Assembly (NCBI GenBank): GCA_950097015.1
Contig: CATNEN010000006.1
Span: 372,001-436,000, forward strand
Source of the DNA: Macrostomum hystrix
Lineage: Eukaryota; Platyhelminthes; Macrostomidae
Direction: 5' to 3'
DNA: 64,000 nucleotides
Positions 10,801-22,435 of this stretch are shown one piece after another. Numbering within the stretch: position 1 is the first letter of the stretch; every line of letters starts with the position of its first letter. The position numbers and the translations under genes are program-made. Below the pieces are notes generated by a model, which saw nothing but the letters and a program-made list of their open reading frames with translations, ran no database searches and was not told the DNA's origin.

Positions 10801-13800
10801 GGATAGGATGCATGGGGATAAGATAAGAGGGGTGAAAAGACAAGAGTGGGATAAGATAAGAGTGGGATAAGATAAGAGTGGGATGAGACAAGAGTGGGAT
10901 GAGACAAGAGTGGGATAAGATACGAGTGGGCTAAGATAAGAGTGGGATAAGATACGAGTGGGATAAGATAAGAGTGGGATGAGACAAAAGTGGAGATAAG
11001 ATAAGAGTGGGATAAGATAAGAGTGGGGTAAGATACGAGTGGGATAAGATACAAGTGGGCTAAGATATGAGTGGGATAAGATAAGAGTGGGATAAGATAA
11101 GAGGGAGATAAGATACGAGTGGGATAAGATAAGAGTGGGGTAAGATACGAGTGGGATAAGATACAAGTGGGCTAATATAAGAGTGGGATGAGACAAGAGT
11201 GGAGATAAGATAAGAGGGAGATAAGATAAGAGTGCGATAAGATAAGAGTCAGATAAGATAAGAGTCAGATAAGATAAGAGTGGGATGAGACAAGAGTGGA
11301 GATAAGATAAGAGGGAGATAAGATAAGAGGGAGATAAGATACGAGTGGGATAAGATAAGAGTGGGATAAGATAAGAGTGGGATAAGATAAGATAAGAGTG
11401 GGATAAGATAAGAGTGGGATAAGATAAGAGTGGGATAAGATAAGATAAGAGTGGGATAAGATAAGAGTGGGATAAGATAAGAGTGGGATAAGATAAGAGT
11501 TGGATAAGATAAGAGTGGGATAAGATAAGAGTGGGATGAGACAAGAGTGGAGATAAGATAAGAGGGAGATAAGATAAGAGGGAGATAAGATACGAGTGGG
11601 ATAAGATAAGAGTGGGCTAAGATATGAGTGGGATAAGATAAGAGTGGGATAAGATAAGAGGGAGATAAGATACGAGTGGGATAAGATACGAGTGGGATAA
11701 GATAAGAGTGGGATAAGATACGAGTGGGCTAAGACAAGAGTGGAGATAAGATACGAGTGGGATAAGATAAGAGTGGGGTAAGATACGAGTGGGATAAGAT
11801 ACAAGTGGGATAAGATAAGAGTGGGATGAGACAAGAGTGGAGATAAGATAAGAGGGAGATAAGATAAGAGTGGGATAAGATAAGAGTCAGATAAGATAAG
11901 AGTCAGATAAGATAAGAGTGGGATGAGACAAGAGTGGAGATAAGATAAGAGGGAGATAAGATAAGAGTGGGCTAAGATATGAGTGGGATAAGATAAGAGC
12001 GGGATAAGATAAGAGGGAGATAAGATACGAGTGGGATAAGATACGAGTGGGATAAGATAAGAGTGGGATAAGATACGAGTGGGCTAAGACAAGAGTGGAG
12101 ATAAGATACGAGTGGGATAAGATAAGAGTGGGGTAAGATACGAGTGGGATAAGATACAAGTGGGCTAAGATAAGAGTTGGATGAGACAAGAGTGGAGATA
12201 AGATAAGAGGGAGATAAGATAAGAGTGGGATAAGATAAGAGTCAGATAAGATAAGAGTCAGATAAGATAAGAGTGGGATGAGACAAGAGTGGAGATAAGA
12301 TAAGAGGGAGATAAGATAAGAGGGAGATAAGATACGAGTGGGATAAGATAAGAGTGGGATAAGATAAGAGTGGGATAAGATAAGATAAGAGTGGGATAAG
12401 ATAAGAGTGGGATAAGATAAGAGTGGGATAAGATAAGATAAGAGTGGGATAAGATAAGAGTGGGATAAGATAAGAGTGGGATAAGATAAGAGTGGGATAA
12501 GATAAGAGTGGGATAAGATAAGAGTGGGATAAGATACGAGTGTGGCTTCTGAGGCAATATACACTACGCAGGTCAACACAAACCCATCCGCAGCGGCTCT
12601 GACCAGTGCATCTGAGAGCGGCCGTCTCCGCCTGGTTCTGCTGGCCAATCCGGATCATTCCACTCTGGCAGCTGAGCTGGCTAGTCCGGCTCTCGCCGCC
12701 TCCGTCTGCGACGGAGTCCATCTCGTGTACGCCGGTCCCGTCACCTCCGAGTACGGCGACTGGGCCCTGTCAGACGTCGCGCTGAGCCCAGGCCGTCTGG
12801 CTCGACTGCTGCCTTCGACGCCGGCCCCGGACGAGAATCCGCAGGCGCGGGTCCGGGTTCGAGTCTGCGGTCCGTGCGCCACGCCGCACTGGCGCGCCCT
12901 GGCCGGCGCCGTCACATCCGTCCGGCAGCTGGAACCGGCAGAGGCCGCCGAAGCGTCGGCGATCACAACAGCGGGACTAGGGCCGGCCAGACTGGCCGAC
13001 ATGATCTGCGAATGGGCGACGTCTAGCACCACCTCGGCGCAGCAGCCCGACATTGTGTCGCAGCCGGCGCCTCCACCGCTGTCGTCACCGCGACGACCTA
13101 GGATCTTAATCTTCGACGACGGCGATGCGGCCAGCTGTCACATCGGAGTTGACGGCTTCCAGCTGGTGTGCAACGCAGGCGCCGGTCAGCAGCTGGACTG
13201 TTGGCGCCACCTGCGGCAGCAGAAGCGGCGCCTGGATGCGCTGCTGGTGACGCACTGGTCCAGCGACACGGCGCCCGGACTTCGCGCCCTCATGGAGCAG
13301 CTGGACGCCGCCGCCAGGTCTGGCGATCCGGAGGCGGCTGCGGCTGCCGAATTGGGAGCCGTCCTGCTGCCCTGCCGTCCGGCTGGCGGCGACACGGCTG
13401 CCGATAACGACGGAGGTTCGAGGCCTAGCTTGGGAAAAGTTTCTTTTGCATTCTCATTTAGGCTGTTTAACGTTTTCTTGAGTTCGAGAAAGTCGAGGCA
13501 AGACCCAAAGATGCTCAGCTAATCAAGGGTTATGCTGTGGGGATCAAGGATTATGCGGTGGGGATCAAGGATTATGCGCTGGGGATCAAGGATTATGCGG
13601 TGGGGATCAAGAATTATGAGTTGGGGATCAAGGATGTTCAAGTAAGATCTCAATGGTCAGTTAGGATACTTGATATTCAGCGTGGATCCAGGATGTTCAG
13701 GTGGGAGCAGGGATGTTCAGGTGAGAGCAAGGATGTTCAGGTGAGAGCCAGGATGTGTAGGTGGAAGCCAGGATGTTCAGGTGGGAGCAAGGATGTTCAG

Positions 13801-16800
13801 GTGGGAGCAAGGATGTTTAGGTGGAAGCCAGGATGTTCAGGTGGGAGCAAGGATGTTCAGGTGGGAGCAAGGATGTTTAGGTGGAAGCCAGGATGTTCAG
13901 GTGGGAGCAAGGATGTTCAGGTGGGAGCCAGGATGTTCAGGTGGGAGCAAGGATGTTCAGGTGAGAGCCAGGAGTCCAACAGCAGCTAAATCTCCTTCAC
14001 ACACAGCAGCTCAGCAGCTGCCGCCGCCACTGCAGGCCAGCGCCCGCAGCGACAGCTCGGCCGCCTACCGACTCATGCTCAGCCGGGCGGCCGTCGTACG
14101 CGACTTCGCCAGCCCAGCAGCAGCCGGCCCGCAGCCGGGCCTGTCGTTGTACTCGCGCCTTGACACCGGCAGCCTTGAGCTCCGGCCGTTGCTGCCCTGC
14201 GCCGGATCCCGAGAGCTGGCCGAGCTCGCCAGACAACTTCAGGCCGGCCCGTTCTCTGGGCACATGCCCACCCTGCGACTCGGTGACCGGGCCGTCCGCC
14301 TGTGGGACGCGGCCTCGGGCTGCGCGCTGCTGCTCTGGCGACCGCCGCGTTTCGTTGGCGGCCGTTGCGCACGCATCCTGCTGCCCGGCGCGGCGCCGCC
14401 GGCCCGCGTGGCACGCGGCCTCGAACGCCTTCGCGTCGGCCTGGAGTGCCTGCACACCCCAGATGGCCGGGCGGCTGCGGCGGCTGCGGCGGCCTCAGCG
14501 GCGGCTTCTAGACGACGCGGCGCTTCTTCAACTCGAAGGCAGCCGTCCGAGTCGACGATTACTGCGGCGGCAACGACGGCAACTGCGTCAGCGGCGCCCT
14601 GCTACAGAAGAGCCATATCGCAGCCGCCAACACCGCCGCCTCCTCAGCCTCCGTTGCTGACGCCTCTTGGGAAATCCTGTTTAGCCCCGCCAACGTCGCC
14701 GAAGCCTCCAACGGCGACTACGTCCCAGCGACGGAGTCGAGCGCCCTTGAAGCCAGCTGCGTCGCCTGAGCCTGCAAAGTCAGTGCGGGTGCCACTCAGG
14801 GCCCGGCCCGCAGAGTCGGCGGCAGTGCGCAAGCCGCCGCCGACATTCGCTGCAAAGCCTGCAGCCAGGCTGCCAGAGCCCGCGACCGGTCGTAGGGGCG
14901 GCTCGTCGACTTCTTCGCACACAACGCCAACACCGGACGAGGAGCCGGCAGAAAGTTCGCGGCCAGCAAAGCTATCGAACGGTACTAATGAGGAGGCCGT
15001 CGAGAAGGAGGAAATTGAGAAGGCGTCAAATGAGCCGATGGAGAAGTCATTCAACGAGAATGAGGAAAATGAAAAGTCTTGGGAATTACTAGATTCGCAA
15101 GAACAGAAGAACAAGCCTGAAGAATCTGAGGACAAGCCTGAAGAAATGGAGGACAAGCCTGAAGAATCGGAGGACAAGCCTGAAGAATTGGAGGACAAGC
15201 CTGAAGAATTGGAGGACAAGCCTGAAGAATTGGAGGAAAAGACTGAAAAACACGATGAAGATGTCAAAGAGAAATCTGCTGAGCTGGACGAGAGGACTAA
15301 AGAGAAAGAGCAGGAGCCTGAAGTCCAGGAGGAGAAGCCTAAAGAACCGGAGGAGAAGACTGAAGAGCTGGAGGAGAAGACTGAAGAGCTGGAGGAGAAG
15401 ACTGAACAACTGGAGGAGAAGACTGAAGAGCTGGAGGAGAAGACTGAAGAGCTGGAGGAGAAGACTGAAGAGCTGGAGGAGAAGACTGAAGAGCTGGAGG
15501 AGAAGACTGAAGTCCAAGAGGAGAAGCCTGAAGAACAAGTGGATAATCGTGATGGACAGGAGGAGAAACCTGAAGGTCAGGAAGAGAAGCCTGAAGAACC
15601 AGAGAAGAAAACTGGAGAACCGGAGGAAAAGCCTGAAGAACTGGAGGAGAAGCTTCAAGAGCATGCGGAGACGAAAGAAGCACACGAGAAGCCTGAAGAA
15701 CCGGAGGAGAAGCCTGACGAACCAGTGGAGAAGCCTGAAGAACCGGAGGAGAAGCTTGAGGGACAACCGGAGAAGGCTAAAGAAAAGGAAAAAACTGATG
15801 AACCAGAGAAGAAGTCTGAAGACCAGGCGGAAATGGCTAAGGAATCAGAGAAGAAGCCTGAAAAACCGGAGGAGAGGCCTGAAGAACCAGAGCAGAAGAC
15901 TGAAGAACCAGAGCAGAAGACTGAAGAACCGGAGGAGAAAGCTAAAGAGCCGGAGGAGAAGCCTGAAGAACAAGTGGATAGTCTTGTTGCCCAAGATGTG
16001 AAGCCTGAAGAACAGGCTGAGAAAACTCAAGAACTGGAGGAGAAGTCTGAAGAACTAAAGCAGAAACTCGAAGAACCAGAGGAGAAACCTGAAAAACCGG
16101 AGAAGATTCTTTTTAGACAGGAGGAGAAGCCTGAAGAACAGGCGGAGAAGACTGAAGAGCTGGAAAAGAAGCCTGAGGAACCAGAGGAGAAGCCTGAAGA
16201 ACCAGAGGAGAAGCCTGAAGAACCAGAGGAGAAGCCTGAAGAACCAGAGGAGAAGCCTGAAGAATCAGAGGAGAAGCCTGAAGAACCAGAGGAGAAGCCT
16301 GAAGAACCAGAGGAGAATCTTTTTAGACAGGAGGAGAAGCCTGAAGAACAGGCGGAGAAGACTGAAGAGCTGGAAGAGAAGCCTGAAGAACCAGAGGAGA
16401 AGCCTGAAGAACCAGAGGAGAAGCCTGAAGAACCAGAGGAGAAGACTGAAGAACCAGAGGAGAAGCCTGAAGAACCAGAGGAGAAGCCTGAAGAACCAGA
16501 GGAGAAGACTGAAGAACCAGAGGAGAAGCCTGAAGAACCAGAGGAGAAGCCTGAAGAACCAGAGGAGAAGCCTGAAGAGCAGGCGGAGGCGAATGAAGAA
16601 CACGAGAAGCCTGAAGGACTAATGGAAAATGAAGAAGAGCAAGAAGAGAAATCTTACGAGCAAGCGGAGGAATTTATTGAGAACATTGAGGAATCTTCTG
16701 AGACCGCTGTGGAATCTTCTGTAACTGCTGTGGAATCTCCTGACACAGAACAGGAGATGGGCAAGGAATCTCTCGATATTGAAAATGAATCTGATCACAA

Positions 16801-19800
16801 TGCTACAGAGGTGGCAAAAGAATTTCAGAAACATGACGATGATTCTCTTGAGCAAATGGAGGAATCAAATGAGCAAACTGAGGAACCTGATGAGAGAGCA
16901 TTGGAATCGCATGAGGAGTCATTACTGTCTCATGAAAAAATTGAGGAATCTGAAAAGACTCACAAGCATTCAAACAAACATGTAGACAAATCTGACGAAA
17001 GGACAGAAGAATCACTCGAAGAGACAGAGAAATCTCACGAGACGGCTAAGGAATCGGAAGGGAATACGGAGGAATCGAACGAGAAGACGGAGGAATCGCA
17101 CGAGAAAACGGAGGAATCGCACCAGAAAACGGAGGAATCGCACCAGAAAACGGAGGAATCGGGCGAGAAGACGGAGGAATCGCACCAGAAAACGGAGGAA
17201 TCGGACGAGAAGACGGAGGAATCGGACGAGAAGACGGAGGAATCGGACGAGAAGACGGAGGAATCAGAGGAGAGGATTAAGGAATCGCACGAGAAGACGG
17301 AGGAATCGAACGAGAAGACGGAGGAATCGCACCAGAAAACGGAGGAATTGGACGAGAAGACGGAGGAATCGCACGAGAAAACGGAGGAATCGGACGAGAA
17401 GACGGAGGAATCGCACGAAAAGACGGAGGAATCTCTAGAAAGGACGGAGGAATCGCACGAGAAGACGGAGGAATCGCACGAGAAGACGGAGGAATCGCAC
17501 GAGAAGACGGAGGAATCGGACGAGAAGACGAACGAATCGGTCGAGAAGACGGAGGAATCAGAGGACTGTATAAAGGAATCGCACGAGAAGACGGAGGAAT
17601 CGCATGGGAAGACGGAGGAATCGGACGAGATGACTGAAGAATCGCTCGAGAAGACGGAGGAATCGCACGAGAAGACAAGGGAATCGGACGAGAAGATGGA
17701 GGAATCGGACGAGAAGACGAACGAATCGGTCGAGAAGACGGAGGAATCAGAGGACTGTATAAAGGAATCGCACGAGAAGACCGAGGAATCGCATGGGAAG
17801 ACGGAGGAATCGCACGAGAAGACTGAGGAATCGGGGGAGAAGACGGAGGAATCAGAGGAGAGGATAAAGGAATCTGAGGAGAAGACGGAGGAATCGGAGG
17901 AGAAGATGGAGGAATCTGAGGAGACGATGAAGGAATCGCACGAGAAGACGGAGGAATCTCTAGAAAAGACGGAGGAATCGCACGAGAAGACGGAGGAATC
18001 GGACGAGAAGACGGAGGAATCGGAGGAGAAGATGGAGGAATCTGAGGAGACGATGAAGGAATCGCACGAGAAGACGGAGGAATCTCTAGAAAAGACGGAG
18101 GAATCGCACGAGAAGACGGAGGAATCGGACGAGAAGACGGAGGAATCGCTCGAGAAGACGGAGGAATCGGACAAGAAGACGAAGGAATCTGACGAGAAGA
18201 CGGAGGAATCGCACGAAAAGACGGAGGAATCTCTAGAAAGGACGGAGGAATCGCACGAGAAGACTGAGGAATCGCACGAGAAGACGGAGGAATCGTACGA
18301 GAAGACGGAGGAATCAGACGAGAAGACGGAGGAATCAGAGGACTGTACAAAGGAATCGCACGAGAAGACGGAGGAATCGAATGGGAAGACGGAGGAATCG
18401 CACGAGAAGACGGAGGAATCAGAGGACTGTATAAAGGAATCGCACGAGAAGACGGAGGAATCGCACGAGAAGACGGAGGAATCTCTAGAAAAGACGAAGG
18501 AATCGCACGAGAAGACGGAGGAATCTCTAGAAAGGACGGAGGAATCGCACGAGAAGACGGAGGAATCTCTAGAAAAGACGGAGGAATTGCACGAGAAGAC
18601 GGAGGAATCGGACGATATGACGGAAGAATCGCTCGGGAAGACGGAGGAATCGCACGAGAAGACAAGGGAATCGGACGAGAAGATGGAGGAATCGGTCGAG
18701 AAGACGAACGAATCGGTCGAGAAGACGGAGGAATCGGACGAGATGACTGAAGAATCGCTCGAGAAGACGGAGGAATCGCACGAGAAGACAAGGGAATCGG
18801 ACGAGAAGATGGAGGAATCGGACGAGAAGACGAACGAATCGGTCGAGAAGACGGAGGAATCAGAGGACTGTATAAAGGAATCGCACGAGAAGACGGAGGA
18901 ATCGCATGGGAAGACGGAGGAATCGGACGAGATGACTGAAGAATCGCTCGAGAAGACGGAGGAATCGCACGAGAAGACAAGGGAATCGGACGAGAAGATG
19001 GAGGAATCGGACGAGAAGACGAACGAATCGGTCGAGAAGACGGAGGAATCGCACGAGAAGACAAGGGAATCGGACGAGAAGATGGAGGAATCGGACGAGA
19101 AGACAAGGGAATCGGACGAGAAGATGGAGGAATCGGACGAGAAGACGAACGAATCGGTCGAGAAGACGGAGGAATCAGAGGACTGTATAAAGGAATCGCA
19201 CGAGAAGACTGAGGAATCGGGGGAGAAGACGGAGGAAGCTGAGGAGAAGATGGAGCAATCTGAGGAGAGGGCGAAGAAATCGGACGAGAATACGGAGGAA
19301 TCGGACGAGAAGATAGAGGAATTTCACGAGATGACAAAGGAATCGAACGAGACGGAATCTCCTGAGACGACTAAGGAATCGAACGAGACGGAATCTCCTG
19401 AGACGACTATGGAATCGCACGAGAAGACGGAGGAATCGCACGAGAAGACGGAGGAATCTGTGGAGAATACGGAGCTATCTAACAAGATGTCGAAGGAATC
19501 TGACGAGAGGACACGGGAATCTGACGATAAAGCTGAGAAATCTGAAGGTCGAGCTGCTGCATTCGATGAAGCAGTCAGTCCACGAGATCTGACGACGCTG
19601 GGAGAGAAAAATGAGAAGGTTCATTGCAGACAGCCTGTCTTGGATTCTCAAGCGCTAGATTCTAAGAAATGGCTCGAATCGGAAGAAGAAAATTGCGATC
19701 CGATGCAGAAATCCATCTACGTGGAGCAGGAGTCCGGCTACTTCAGCGAAGCTCAGCGCGAACCGGATGCACCGCAGTCAGAACAACCCGCCAGCCATCC

Positions 19801-20244
19801 GTCATCCAGGATCTGCGATGAGATGGAACGCTCCTACGGCCCGGAGGATCTGCAGCACCTCAAGGCAACGGAGATCGAGTCCAAGGACGTTGATTCTCTT
19901 GACGAAGGCGATGCTGAATCCGTCAGCTGGCACAGCGGCTGGCAGCAGACGACCGTGACAAAGTCGGTCACAAAGGTGACTTCGAGGCTGGAAACCAGCG
20001 AGAAATTCTTCGAGTCTCTTTCGGCGTCGACGAGCAGCGTCAGGACCGAGGCGACTTTCTTGGAGTACAGTCATCAGAGTCAGGCGACCGCTGGCGCAGT
20101 GGCGACACGCCCGGAGCAGGACGATGAAAGGGCCAACGATGACAGCGACGCTGACTCGGTGGTTGACACCAAAGCCGCTGGAGCGGAGCCGTTGGATCCC
20201 CTGAGGGAGTGGGGTAGCCCGCTAGCCCTGCCACCGGGGCCGCC

Positions 20245-20280
<36 letters not shown>

Positions 20281-21130
20281 CTGTACAGCTAAGGTAACTT
20301 ACATGTAAAAAGTACTCAACACTCGTAGCTTTGATTCAAAGTTTGTTAAGTCCTGCTAGCGGTCGTAGCGATTTCTGATATATTCGATCCCAGCTTCGAT
20401 TCAAGCTCCGAATCTAGCTTCGATTCTATTTACGGTTCCTGCTTCGATTCCATCTCCGACTCTTGCTTCGATTCTAGCTCCGACTCTTGCTTCGATTCTA
20501 GCTCCGAATCCTGCTTAGATTCTAGCTACGATTCCTGCTTCGATTCTAGTTACGATTCCTGCTACGATTCCTGCTTCGATTCAAGTTACGATTCCTGCTA
20601 CGATTCCTGCTTCGATTCTAGCTGCGACTCCCAGCTTCAGACATCAATATTTGTGTTTGATATCCATTGTAGATGACACAGTAATGTACAATTCCCTATA
20701 TCATACCATCGACATCCTGCAGCAGCAGCCGCAGCAGCAGCAGCAGCAGCCAGCCCAGCTGCCAAGCGGCTTCATCCGACCAGTCTGGCTGGACCTGGCC
20801 TACCTGCCCAGCGGCCAGACCGCCATCGGCGCGGAGTTCTTCCATCGGGTTCGCGCCTCTCGCTACGTTCTGCCCGGCCGCCTGACCGACCCGGAGACTC
20901 TGGACGCCCTGCTGGTTGCCAAGGAGACCGGCTGGCCCGAGCAGCCTGTACTGCTGGTGCCGGCGCGGCCCGGCTGCCCACGCCTCGCTGCCTGGCTGGC
21001 CGCCAACGCCGATCGAGCTCGCCGAGTCCACCTGACGTCGGCGACGACATCGGAGTCTGGCGTCGGGCTGCCTGGAGTCGGTCGAGTGTCGATCGGTGAC
21101 GGCAGGGAGGCCTGGTGCATTGAGCTCTGA
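4778..21130 (+). CDS. MAP1: MAP1/futsch family microtubule-associated protein (five coding exons)
   Basis: Joining 4778-4865, 5332-5433, 12594-13415, 14007-20293 and 20723-21130 gives 7707 nt, an unbroken 2568-residue frame with every junction phase matched. MAP1 proteins bind and stabilise microtubules in axons and dendrites, and are often split into heavy and light chains. Three conserved parts are visible. The N-terminal domain includes a degenerate metallo-beta-lactamase-like stretch (LLVTHWSSD). A heavy-chain segment (CALLLWRPP then ARILLPG) lies near residues 440-480. The C-terminal light-chain domain (VWLDLAYLP, EFFHRVRASRYVL, ending WCIEL) is in the last exon. Between them lie acidic heptad repeats at residues about 700-1200 (EEPEEKP type) and 1350-2160 (ESHEKTE type). 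This position of low-complexity charged sequence parallels fly futsch and vertebrate MAP1A/B. The repeats themselves look recently expanded. Confidence 0.85.
5332..5433 (+). CDS. MAP1: MAP1 exon 2
   Basis: The acceptor AACAG and donor GAAG|GTGAGC frame LLAWEGLTKPDLNADLLEIL plus 13 residues. This corresponds to the MAP1 segment with an invariant Trp-acidic pair followed by a Leu-rich helix. It is phase 1 at both ends, matching its neighbours. Confidence 0.75.
5434..6295. other. MAP1 intron 2, left part
   Basis: A 146-codon plus frame at 5646-6086 is Arg/Ser/Pro-rich and unrecognised. It lies inside the intron and has no splice support. CT-rich stretches occur at 6100-6140. Confidence 0.5.
6296..7705. 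repeat. 32-bp minisatellite in MAP1 intron 2, about 44 copies
   Basis: The unit joins GTGAACAGAGACAGTGTG to AGTTTGTGTCAGTT. Variants (TCAGTGTG, CTGTTG, GATAGTGTGATT) recur in blocks, implying multi-unit duplications. Nearly perfect copies suggest recent expansion. Confidence 0.95.
7706..8830. other. Unique intronic sequence between arrays
   Basis: A 10-bp-arm inverted repeat sits at 7758-7779, and a CpG-rich patch (CGCGACGCAAACGCGACGCG) near 8565-8590. No exon is recognised. Confidence 0.4.
8832..9800. repeat. Polypyrimidine array (CTCTCCTCTC type)
   Basis: Almost pure C/T on the plus strand for nearly 1 kb, in 10-bp steps with TCTTATCTC and TCGTCTCTC variants. A block near 9355-9720 is tandemly duplicated. 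All three plus frames are open, which is an effect of composition and not coding evidence. Confidence 0.95.
9801..10796. other. Unique intronic sequence
   Basis: It includes three copies of a 15-bp TCAAACTTTGTGTGC unit near 10314-10358. No exon was found. Confidence 0.4.
10797..12541. repeat. 16-bp GATA-motif array, about 100 copies
   Basis: The core unit is GAGTGGGATAAGATAA, with variants GATGAGACAAGAGTGGA, GGGAGATAAG and GTCAGATAAG. Most units contain AGATAAG, the canonical GATA-factor site. Several-hundred-bp blocks repeat (for example near 11270-11560 and 12270-12540). The array ends about 50 bp before MAP1 exon 3. Confidence 0.95.
12594..13415 (+). CDS. MAP1: MAP1 exon 3
   Basis: The acceptor CATCCGCAG has a poor pyrimidine tract but is the one that restores phase 1. 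The donor is GGAG|GTTCGA, also phase 1. It encodes residues about 64-337: a Rossmann-like segment (RLRLVLLANPD, GVHLVYAGP) and the metallo-beta-lactamase-like core (DGFQLVCNAG, CWRHL, LLVTHWSSD). The zinc-binding His residues of true MBL enzymes are not retained, as is usual in MAP1. GC content is much higher than in the flanking introns. Confidence 0.75.
13535..13975. repeat. Two adjacent minisatellites in MAP1 intron 3
   Basis: 13535-13640 has a 21-bp unit (GGGGATCAAGGATTATGCG). 13680-13975 has a 20-bp unit (GTGGGAGCAAGGATGTTCAG). The second array happens to be open and in frame with exon 4, so ORF callers extend exon 4 into it. The acceptor at 14006 (TCTCCTTCACACACAG) marks the real start. 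Confidence 0.9.
14007..20293 (+). CDS. MAP1: MAP1 exon 4, giant repeat-bearing exon
   Basis: This 6.3 kb exon runs from a phase 1 acceptor to the donor AAG|GTAACT (phase 0). It begins with conserved heavy-chain sequence, then a Pro/Ser/Ala-rich linker. At about 15105-16610 come heptads EEPEEKP or EELEEKT. A mixed acidic region follows, then at about 17040-19470 heptads ESHEKTE or ESDEKTE, all in 21-bp steps. The tail holds a Ser/Thr/Glu-rich segment and an 11-Gln run. The repeats are strongly Glu/Lys-rich with Thr/Ser in register, possible phosphorylation sites. Antisense frames here (for example 17277-19337) are shadows. Confidence 0.85.
20395..20640. repeat. Short irregular array in MAP1 intron 4
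   Basis: Units of about 12-24 bp built on CTTCGATTCTAGCTCCGACT repeat within the 429-bp last intron. Confidence 0.8.
20723..21130 (+). CDS. MAP1: MAP1 exon 5, light-chain domain
   Basis: The acceptor ATCCTGCAG is followed by a Gln-rich leader, then the conserved light-chain fold: VWLDLAYLP, FFHRVRASRYVLPG, LDALLVAKE, and the terminal WCIEL before TGA. In vertebrates this domain binds microtubules and actin. The exact AG within the CAG run is uncertain by one or more codons, all in phase. No AATAAA is seen near the stop. Confidence 0.85.
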   Translation, partial: QQPQQQQQQPAQLPSGFIRPVWLDLAYLPSGQTAIGAEFFHRVRASRYVLPGRLTDPETLDALLVAKETGWPEQPVLLVPARPGCPRLAAWLAANADRARRVHLTSATTSESGVGLPGVGRVSIGDGREAWCIEL

Positions 21131-22435
21131 GCAGTTTTAAGGGATCGAAATTGAATTGAGTAGACTGTGCAATTCTATGGGTTGGGGAGGGGACCTTTTT
21201 ATCCACGCCCCACCCGTACAGAATGTCAAGAGCGTCTTATTCTTCGAAACCTTTATAATTAGAATATATATTCCCATTGATTACTGGTTAATTTCGTTAC
21301 GTTTAGTTTTCTTCCTAGAGGGGGGTAATTATAATCCTCAAATAGTAAATTATCCCCTCAACTGGTAATTGTTTTATTACAAATTTACAAACGTATGTTT
21401 TTTCCTGCTCACAATTAATTGAATCGTGTTACTTCATTTTTTTGTAGCTTGTCTTAGCAACCATTTTCACAGTCGACTCACACTGACTCAATCATTTCGG
21501 TTTTGACGGAGTTTGGGATTTTCGATCGCTTACTTTCTAACGATCTGGTAATCCTCAGATTAATCAATAAGGGTTGCTCTTTAAGTTTTAACGCTTTCTA
21601 CAAATATTCACTTTCGAAGTATTTTTGTGAAAAAAAAATTTTCGTCCTAAAAGGGCAAATTGCGTCATAGAATTAATTATTCAGTCAATTTTGTTAATTT
21701 TCATTGGCTCTTAGCTCACAGCACGACTTGCTTATCGTCACACGAAATTTGTTTTGTCGTTAGCTTTGTCACGTGACGAGATATAAAAAACTTTGATACT
21801 TATTTTCCTTGTCCCGCGACACGATTTTAATTTTTTAGATCGACTGGCTTTGTCACGTGACCATGGTTCGCGATATGTTAGTCTGCCGAAAAAATCATTT
21901 CGGACTAAATTCCGGTTTCTTAAGTTCAGCATTGCAAAAGTTTTTAGGCCTAGCTTTTTATATACAAATCGTTGCTTGCTTTTTACACATTATTGCACTT
22001 TTAGTCAAAATTAAATCTGCTTATTCTCCGCACAATGGCCTAGATCGAACCGCGCCTTTTTACACGATAAATTTTTTTTATTTTTGCTGGTTTGTTAATC
22101 TCATTTGATATTATTTTTCGATGCATAACTATGGTAACGCATACACTTAGCAATTCCTTGTCAGTCACTATTCCTCTTTCAATGTGAACAGCACGGCTTT
22201 AAGAAACTTGCTTTTTTAGCTCTCATATCTACTATTTCATCTGCATCAGAAAGCTTTAAATGTTTTACAAAAAATAAAAAGATTAGACACAATTTAGCGA
22301 CAGACACCTGTGTCTGGAGCGTCGATTCGCTTTTCACGGCTTGTCCGGCTTAGCATAGCGGCACTGAGCTGCATAGGCTTATCGCTTTCGTGACTGCGTC
22401 TGGCTTATGAAGGTGATAATTGAATAATTACTGAC
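21131..22435. other. AT-rich spacer downstream of MAP1
   Basis: No exon was recognised. Two perfect GTCACGTGAC palindromes lie at 21768-21777 and 21852-21861. A possible late polyadenylation signal lies near 22270. Confidence 0.4.

Noticed and set aside
10750-12721. Long minus frames of Ser/Leu/Tyr repeats
   Set aside because: Shadows of the GATA array; no start context, splice support or homology.
13537-14006. In-frame extension of MAP1 exon 4 into the 20-bp array
   Set aside because: Family alignment begins after the good acceptor at 14006, and the phase matches exon 3 only from there.
17035-19337. Antisense frames of 379 and 686 codons
   Set aside because: They mirror the MAP1 heptad repeats; the sense strand carries the conserved gene.
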